The translations under genes and the position numbers were made by a program. Shown here in pieces: positions 58,557-64,000 of a DNA stretch of 64,000 nucleotides (positions are counted from its first letter, which is position 1; each line of letters begins with the position of its first letter). The DNA comes from Halomonas halodenitrificans DSM 735 (GTDB taxonomy: Bacteria; Pseudomonadota; Gammaproteobacteria; Pseudomonadales; Halomonadaceae). The notes under the pieces were generated by a model. It was not told where the DNA came from and did not search any database. It saw only the letters and a list, made by a program, of their open reading frames with translations. Location of the stretch: the NCBI RefSeq assembly GCF_000620045.1, contig NZ_JHVH01000003.1, positions 1 through 64,000 of the forward strand, given 5' to 3'.

Positions 58557-59210
58557 ATGAGCAAACAACTGATCGTGGCCCTTTCCAAGGGCCGTATCCT
58601 CGACGAGACCCTGCCGCTGCTGGCCGATGCCGGCGTCGAGCCGCTAGAGGACCTGGGCAAGAGCCGCAAGCTGCTGTTCGACACCAACCTGCCCGATGTC
58701 AAGCTGGTGGTCATTCGGGCCACGGATGTGCCGACCTATGTGCAGCTGGGGGCCGCCGACCTGGGGGTGGCGGGCAAGGATGTGCTTCTCGAGCATGGCG
58801 CCGAGGGGCTCTATGAGCCGTTGGACCTCGAGATCGCCCGCTGCAAGCTGATGACCGCAGGAGTTCGCGGCGCCGAGCCGGCACTCGCCAGGCGTCGGGT
58901 GGCCACCAAGTTCGTCAATATCGCCCGGCGCTGGTATGCCCAACAGGGCATCCAGGCCGAGGTCATCAAGCTTTACGGCGCCATGGAGCTGGCGCCGTTG
59001 ATGAACCTGGCCGACGAGATCGTGGATATCGTCGATACCGGTAACACCCTGCGTGCCAACGGGATGGAGCCTGGTGAGCTGATTGCGTCTATCTCCACCC
59101 GCCTGGTGGTCAACAAGGCGGCAATGACCATGAAGCATGCGCGCATCAAGCCGCTGCTCGAGCGCCTCGAGCAAGCGGTCGCCGCTCGCCGTGAAGGCGT
59201 TGCCGGCTGA
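58557..59210 (+). CDS. hisG: ATP phosphoribosyltransferase, short form
   Basis: First step of histidine synthesis (ATP + PRPP). 217 residues, the short HisGs form that lacks the C-terminal regulatory ACT-like domain and needs HisZ for activity and feedback control. [56 protein letters not shown] with the PRPP loop. hisZ is not in this window. Next gene hisD, so two histidine genes sit apart from the rest of the pathway. Confidence 0.96.
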   Translation: MSKQLIVALSKGRILDETLPLLADAGVEPLEDLGKSRKLLFDTNLPDVKLVVIRATDVPTYVQLGAADLGVAGKDVLLEHGAEGLYEPLDLEIARCKLMTAGVRGAEPALARRRVATKFVNIARRWYAQQGIQAEVIKLYGAMELAPLMNLADEIVDIVDTGNTLRANGMEPGELIASISTRLVVNKAAMTMKHARIKPLLERLEQAVAARREGVAG

Positions 59211-59250
59211 GCCGTGTGCCGACTGAGGTGCCTGCCGACAGACTCGACCA

Positions 59251-59291
59251 GCCCGATACCAACAGGCCCGATACCAACAGGCCCGACACCA
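59251..59291 (+). repeat. 15-bp tandem repeat between hisG and hisD
   Basis: GCCCGATACCAACAG occurs twice in tandem (59251-59265, 59266-59280), followed by a partial third copy with one change (GCCCGACACCA, 59281-59291). It directly precedes the hisD ribosome-binding region. Non-coding. Confidence 0.85.
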
Positions 59292-59304
59292 TAGAGATGC
59301 AGCC

Positions 59305-60624
59305 ATGACCGAGACCAACGCCTCTTCCGGAATCTCCCGCCTCGCCACGACCGATGCCGATTTTGCGGCGCGGCTTGATCATCTGCTGGCCTGGGAAGGG
59401 GTCTCGGATGGTGAGGTTCAGGCGCGCGTCAGCGAGATCCTCGAGGCGGTCAAGGGACGTGGCGATGCGGCCCTGGTGGAGGCCAGCAACCGCTTCGATC
59501 GCCTCTCGGCGGCGAGCATGGTGGAGTTGACCCTGACGGCGCCTCGCCTGCGCCGCGCCTATGAAGAGCTGCCCGTCGAGCAGCGCGAGGCGCTGGCCCA
59601 GGCGGCCGAGCGCATTCGGCTATACCACCAGCGTCAGAAGCCCGAGTCCTGGCAATATACCGAGAAGGACGGCACCGTCCTCGGCCAGCAGGTCATGCCG
59701 CTGGATCGTGCCGGCATCTATGTGCCGGGGGGCAAGGCGGCCTATCCCTCGTCGGTGCTGATGAATGCGATTCCCGCTCATGTGGCCGGTGTCCGCGAGA
59801 TCATCATGGTGGTGCCCACGCCGGATGGCGTGCTCAACGAGCTGGTACTGGCCGCCGCCCACCTTGCCGGGGTCGACAGGGTGTTCACGGTGGGCGGCGC
59901 CCAGGCCATCGCCGCCCTGGCCTACGGTACCGAGACAGTGCCGCGGGTCGACAAGATCGTCGGGCCGGGCAATATCTACGTGGCGACCGCCAAGCGGGCG
60001 GTCTTCGGGCAGGTAGGCATCGACATGATCGCCGGGCCTTCGGAGATCCTGGTGGTGTCGGATGGCGAGACAGACCCCGACTGGCTGGCCATGGACCTCT
60101 TTTCCCAGGCCGAGCATGACGAGGATGCCCAGGCCATTCTGGTCGGCTGGAACGACGAGCACCTGGATGCCGTGGAGGCGGCCATCGACCGGCTGCTTCC
60201 GACCCTGGAGCGTCATGAGATCGTGCGGGAATCGCTCTCTCGGCGGGGGGCGCTGATCCGTTGCCGCGATCGAGCCGAGGCGATCACGCTGATCAACCGC
60301 ATCGCCCCCGAGCATCTCGAACTTTCCGTGGCCGGCCCAGAGGAGTGGCTGCCCGAGGTACGCCACGCCGGCGCCATCTTCATGGGGCGCTATACCGCCG
60401 AGGCGCTGGGTGATTACTGTGCCGGGCCCAACCACGTCCTGCCCACTTCGGGAACCGCGCGCTTCTCGTCGCCCCTGGGTGTCTATGACTTCCAGAAGCG
60501 CTCATCGATCATCAACTGCTCGGATGACGGGGCGTCGACCCTGGGCAGGGTGGCATCGGTGCTGGCCCGCGGCGAGTCACTGACGGCCCACGCGCGCAGC
60601 GCCGAGTACCGTATCAAGGCGTGA
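59305..60624 (+). CDS. hisD: Histidinol dehydrogenase
   Basis: Zinc enzyme performing the last two oxidations to histidine with NAD. 439 residues. [60 protein letters not shown] and the zinc/catalytic segment [14 protein letters not shown]. The Glu-His pair [10 protein letters not shown] and the C-terminal [20 protein letters not shown] are conserved. Convergent with the protease gene 9 bases away. Confidence 0.98.
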   Translation: MTETNASSGISRLATTDADFAARLDHLLAWEGVSDGEVQARVSEILEAVKGRGDAALVEASNRFDRLSAASMVELTLTAPRLRRAYEELPVEQREALAQAAERIRLYHQRQKPESWQYTEKDGTVLGQQVMPLDRAGIYVPGGKAAYPSSVLMNAIPAHVAGVREIIMVVPTPDGVLNELVLAAAHLAGVDRVFTVGGAQAIAALAYGTETVPRVDKIVGPGNIYVATAKRAVFGQVGIDMIAGPSEILVVSDGETDPDWLAMDLFSQAEHDEDAQAILVGWNDEHLDAVEAAIDRLLPTLERHEIVRESLSRRGALIRCRDRAEAITLINRIAPEHLELSVAGPEEWLPEVRHAGAIFMGRYTAEALGDYCAGPNHVLPTSGTARFSSPLGVYDFQKRSSIINCSDDGASTLGRVASVLARGESLTAHARSAEYRIKA

Positions 60625-60633
60625 CAGGAGCCG

Positions 60634-61893
<1,260 letters not shown>

Positions 61894-61993
61894 GCGGAGC
61901 TCGGTCCTTGTCTGGGCGGTCGTCGGAGCTGGGTGGTGGCGGTTACAATCGGCGCATGGTAACACCTTCATTCGACCCCGTCCGGAGGAGACG

Positions 61994-62755
61994 ATGGCAC
62001 ATCGCGATACGTTGGTAACGGCCTGCGAGCGCAAGCTGCAGGCGGGACGCTTTAACGACTATACCGTCAATGGTCTGCAGGTGGAGGGGCGAGAGGACGT
62101 CACGAGGGTGCTCAGCGGCGTCACCGCCAGCCAGGCGCTGCTCGATGAGGCGGTCGCCTGGGGCGCCGACCTGGTGCTGGTGCATCACGGCTATTTCTGG
62201 AAGAACGAGCCGGTGGCAGTGACCGGCATGAAGCGCCGGCGGCTGCGGACCCTGCTGGCTAATGATATCAATCTGCTGGCTTATCATCTGCCGCTGGATG
62301 CCCACGCCGAGCTGGGCAACAATGCCGAGCTGGCACGGCGGCTGGGTTTCACGGCACAAGGCTGTGTCGATGGCGAGCCGGGGGAGGGGCTCCTGTGGCT
62401 AGGGGCGCCGCCATCGAGGATGCCGGCCCAGGCGCTCGCCACTCACGTCGGTGAATGTCTGGGGCGAGAGACGCTGCTGGTCGAGGCTCCCGGCAGGGGG
62501 GATGTTCAGCGCGTGGCCTGGTGTACCGGCGGCGCCCAGGACATGATTGCCGCGGCCTGGGAGGCGGGGGCCGATGCCTTCATTTCCGGAGAAATCTCCG
62601 AGCGTACCACCCACCTGGCCCGTGAGCTGGGTATTCACTACCTGTGTGCCGGCCATCACGCCACCGAGCGCGACGGCGTTCGGGCGCTGGGCGACTGGCT
62701 GGCCACGGAGTTCGCCCTCGAGCATCGCTTCGTGGATATCGATAACCCGGCCTGA
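61994..62755 (+). CDS. Nif3-like dinuclear metal-centre protein (YbgI family)
   Basis: 253-residue member of the NIF3/GTP cyclohydrolase I type 2 family. The two-metal site is seen as VLVHHGYFWKNE (His-His) and the distal C-terminal GHHATERDGVRAL (His..Glu); DAFISGEISERTTHLARELG and INLLAYHLPLDAHAELGNNA are also diagnostic. ATG 61994 has GGAGGAG upstream. E. coli YbgI and relatives form hexameric toroids; the physiological substrate is unknown. Confidence 0.93.
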   Translation: MAHRDTLVTACERKLQAGRFNDYTVNGLQVEGREDVTRVLSGVTASQALLDEAVAWGADLVLVHHGYFWKNEPVAVTGMKRRRLRTLLANDINLLAYHLPLDAHAELGNNAELARRLGFTAQGCVDGEPGEGLLWLGAPPSRMPAQALATHVGECLGRETLLVEAPGRGDVQRVAWCTGGAQDMIAAAWEAGADAFISGEISERTTHLARELGIHYLCAGHHATERDGVRALGDWLATEFALEHRFVDIDNPA

Positions 62756-62767
62756 GGCCATGAACGC

Positions 62768-62796
62768 CGACGCCCCGCTCGTGGAGCGGGGCGTCG
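62768..62796. terminator. Strong hairpin between convergent Nif3-like gene and zapG
   Basis: CGACGCCCCGCTC (62768-62780), loop GTG, GAGCGGGGCGTCG (62784-62796): a perfect 13-bp stem, 12 bases past the Nif3-like stop and 24 bases past the zapG stop. Neither side has a T-run, but the position suggests a bidirectional terminator. Confidence 0.65.
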
Positions 62797-62820
62797 GGAG
62801 CCGGCCTGGCGTATGTCGAT

Positions 62821-63270
62821 TCAGTAGCGAGGTGTTTCGGGCTCCTGGTTATCGGACTCCTTGAGGCCGAAGTCCTCGGACAGGGTTCCGCCGGAGCCGT
62901 CGGCGTAGTCCCTGGGGGTCGGCACCGCCTCGTCTTCGGATCCGTCGGAAGAGGGCGCGGCCGCGTCCACGGCCAGGCCGCGGCGGCTCTGGGTGTGTCC
63001 GCCGAGGGCGGCAGCATCCGCGGCCAGGCGGGCGGTTAGCGCCTCTCCGCTGTGGCGCAGCGCCTCGGTCAGGCGGCCGACTTCATCGAAGTGCTCGTCC
63101 AGGCCGTCACGCAGGGCCGAAAGCTCCCTGTCGCGCTCGGCGAGGCGCTGGCGAAGGCGCTGCCTGCCGTCGGCACCGGCATTGAGAAGGTGGTAGCCCA
63201 AGGCCCCCAGGCCGATGCCGGCCAGCAGGCAAGCGACGGCCAGAATCCAGTTGATGTTGCTCTCGTCCAC
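62821..63270 (-). CDS. zapG: Z-ring associated protein ZapG (YhcB, DUF1043)
   Basis: 149-residue inner-membrane protein connecting cell division and wall synthesis. One N-terminal helix (about 7-28, NWILAVACLLAGIGLGALGY), then a coiled coil (RQRLRQRLAERDRELSALRD) and a variable acidic C-terminal tail rich in Ser/Asp/Glu. Divergent from zapE as in E. coli, and near the degS-type gene, which supports the assignment. Confidence 0.88.
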   Translation of the reverse strand: MDESNINWILAVACLLAGIGLGALGYHLLNAGADGRQRLRQRLAERDRELSALRDGLDEHFDEVGRLTEALRHSGEALTARLAADAAALGGHTQSRRGLAVDAAAPSSDGSEDEAVPTPRDYADGSGGTLSEDFGLKESDNQEPETPRY

Positions 63271-63429
63271 GTCGATCTCCCTGCGGCGATGAACGATCCA
63301 GCGGCCGGCGTTACGGCGGGCGGATCCTGTGTTGGGGCAATCGCCCCGGCGCGCACCATTATAGAGCCGAGCGTGGGCCGTGGGTCAACGCGCGGCGTCG
63401 GCGGCGATGCGCTTCGTGGTTCAGATGCG

Positions 63430-63435
63430 TATAAT
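63430..63435 (+). promoter_or_regulatory. Candidate -10 hexamer of zapE
   Basis: TATAAT, a consensus -10, 40 bases before the zapE ATG. No -35 close to consensus at 16-18 bases upstream. In this GC-rich window a perfect TATAAT in a promoter position is notable but not proof. Confidence 0.45.
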
Positions 63436-63475
63436 GTGGCGCCTGTCGAAGCCGAAACAGGCCACTAACGTCCCC

Positions 63476-64000
63476 ATGAGCGCCGCAAACCGAGACACTC
63501 GTCCGACCCCCATGGCCCGCTACCATGCCGACCTGGAGCGCGATGACTTCCAGTATGACGCCGCCCAGGCCCAGGCCGTCGAACACCTGCAGCGCCTCTA
63601 TGACGACCTGCTTGCCAAGCCTTCGCCACCCTCGCGGGACGCCTCTCCCGGCAGCGGGCTGGCGTCTCGTGTCGCGGGGCTGTTCGGCAAGCGGGCGCCC
63701 CGTGAACCCGATGAGCCGGTGGTGCCGTCGATCCGTGGGCTCTACTTCTGGGGCGGCGTCGGGCGCGGCAAGACCTACCTGGTCGATGCCTTCTATGAGT
63801 CTCTGCCTTTTCCCGAGAAGATGCGTACCCATTTCCATCGCTTCATGCAGCGGGTGCACAACGAACTCGAGCACTACAAGGGTGAGCGAAACCCGCTGCG
63901 GCTGATTGCCGCCAAGTTTGCCGCCGAGGCCAGAGTGATCTGCTTCGATGAGTTCTTCGTCAAGGACATCACCGATGCCATGATCCTGGCCAACCTCCTC
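63476..64000 (+). CDS. zapE: Cell-division ATPase ZapE (AFG1 family), N-terminal part
   Basis: The first 175 codons of an AFG1-like P-loop ATPase that interacts with FtsZ; the frame stays open to the window end. N-terminal MARYHADLERDDFQYDAAQA matches family members after a 12-residue lead; Walker A WGGVGRGKTYLVDAFYESLP (about 95-114), RTHFHRFMQRVHNELE, and Walker B VICFDEFFVKDITDAMIL. ATG 63488 (MARYHAD) is an alternative start. By analogy with E. coli, rplM-rpsI would lie close beyond the edge. Confidence 0.93.
   Translation, partial: MSAANRDTRPTPMARYHADLERDDFQYDAAQAQAVEHLQRLYDDLLAKPSPPSRDASPGSGLASRVAGLFGKRAPREPDEPVVPSIRGLYFWGGVGRGKTYLVDAFYESLPFPEKMRTHFHRFMQRVHNELEHYKGERNPLRLIAAKFAAEARVICFDEFFVKDITDAMILANLL

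Overview
The window reads as a stretch of chromosome from a high-GC gammaproteobacterium, most likely a halophile of the Halomonadaceae (Halomonas, Chromohalobacter or a relative). That placement is an inference. It rests on Pseudomonas/Oceanospirillales-type gene order (htpX-alaA-msrB; ychF-pth-rplY-prs-ispE-lolB-TPR-hemA-prfA-prmC), strong GC3 bias, a TAXI-type TRAP transporter and a methylamine/betaine-type demethylation cluster. Almost every base is accounted for by about 63 protein genes. I see no rRNA, tRNA, insertion sequence, prophage or CRISPR array, and no gene-free stretch longer than about 235 bases.

Layout. 1-3379: end of an unidentified gene, then a TAXI TRAP transporter (binding protein plus fused permease). 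3385-8888: WGR-domain protein, pdxB, then htpX, alaA, a YlqF/RbgA-like GTPase and msrB. 9032-16032 (minus): ychF, pth, rplY, prs, ispE, lolB and a TPR lipoprotein. 16199-20868 (plus): hemA, prfA, prmC, lrp and moeB. 20934-28761: an accessory one-carbon island with formate-THF ligase, a GlxA/GbdR-type AraC regulator, a dimethylglycine-dehydrogenase-like flavoprotein, a DmdA-like THF-dependent demethylase and a small MetF-like reductase. 28956-29954: glycine-zipper protein and a 61-residue protein. 29992-33250 (minus): gatCAB. 33424-45377: mreBCD, maf, rng, yhdP and tldD, then yjgA (minus) and pmbA. 45374-53568 (minus): calcium/sodium antiporter, kdsD, kdsC, lptC, lptA, lptB, rpoN, hpf, ptsN, rapZ and ptsO. 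53718-60624 (plus): mlaFEDCB, ibaG, murA, hisG and hisD. 60634-64000: a DegS-like protease, a Nif3-like protein, zapG and the start of zapE.

How the parts work together. The core blocks cover envelope building (mreBCD, murA, kdsCD, lptABC, mlaFEDCB, lolB, yhdP), translation quality and initiation of tetrapyrrole synthesis (hemA, prfA, prmC, pth, rplY, ychF, gatCAB, hpf) and the nitrogen-PTS/sigma-54 regulatory block. The metabolic outlier is the one-carbon island: its enzymes would strip methyl groups from an onium compound (glycine betaine/dimethylglycine or DMSP-like), load them on tetrahydrofolate and recover formate plus ATP through Fhs.

Most notable observations: (1) the one-carbon demethylation island with a DmdA-like enzyme whose GcvT catalytic Asp is Asn; (2) a sequence matching the sigma-54 consensus directly upstream of rpoN, suggesting autoregulation; (3) mreC apparently starting at an ATC codon behind a good Shine-Dalgarno; (4) a small tandem-duplication array that copied the last codons of htpX; (5) an intrinsic terminator whose U-tract abuts the pth ribosome-binding site; (6) an 8-bp dyad between the divergent demethylation genes.
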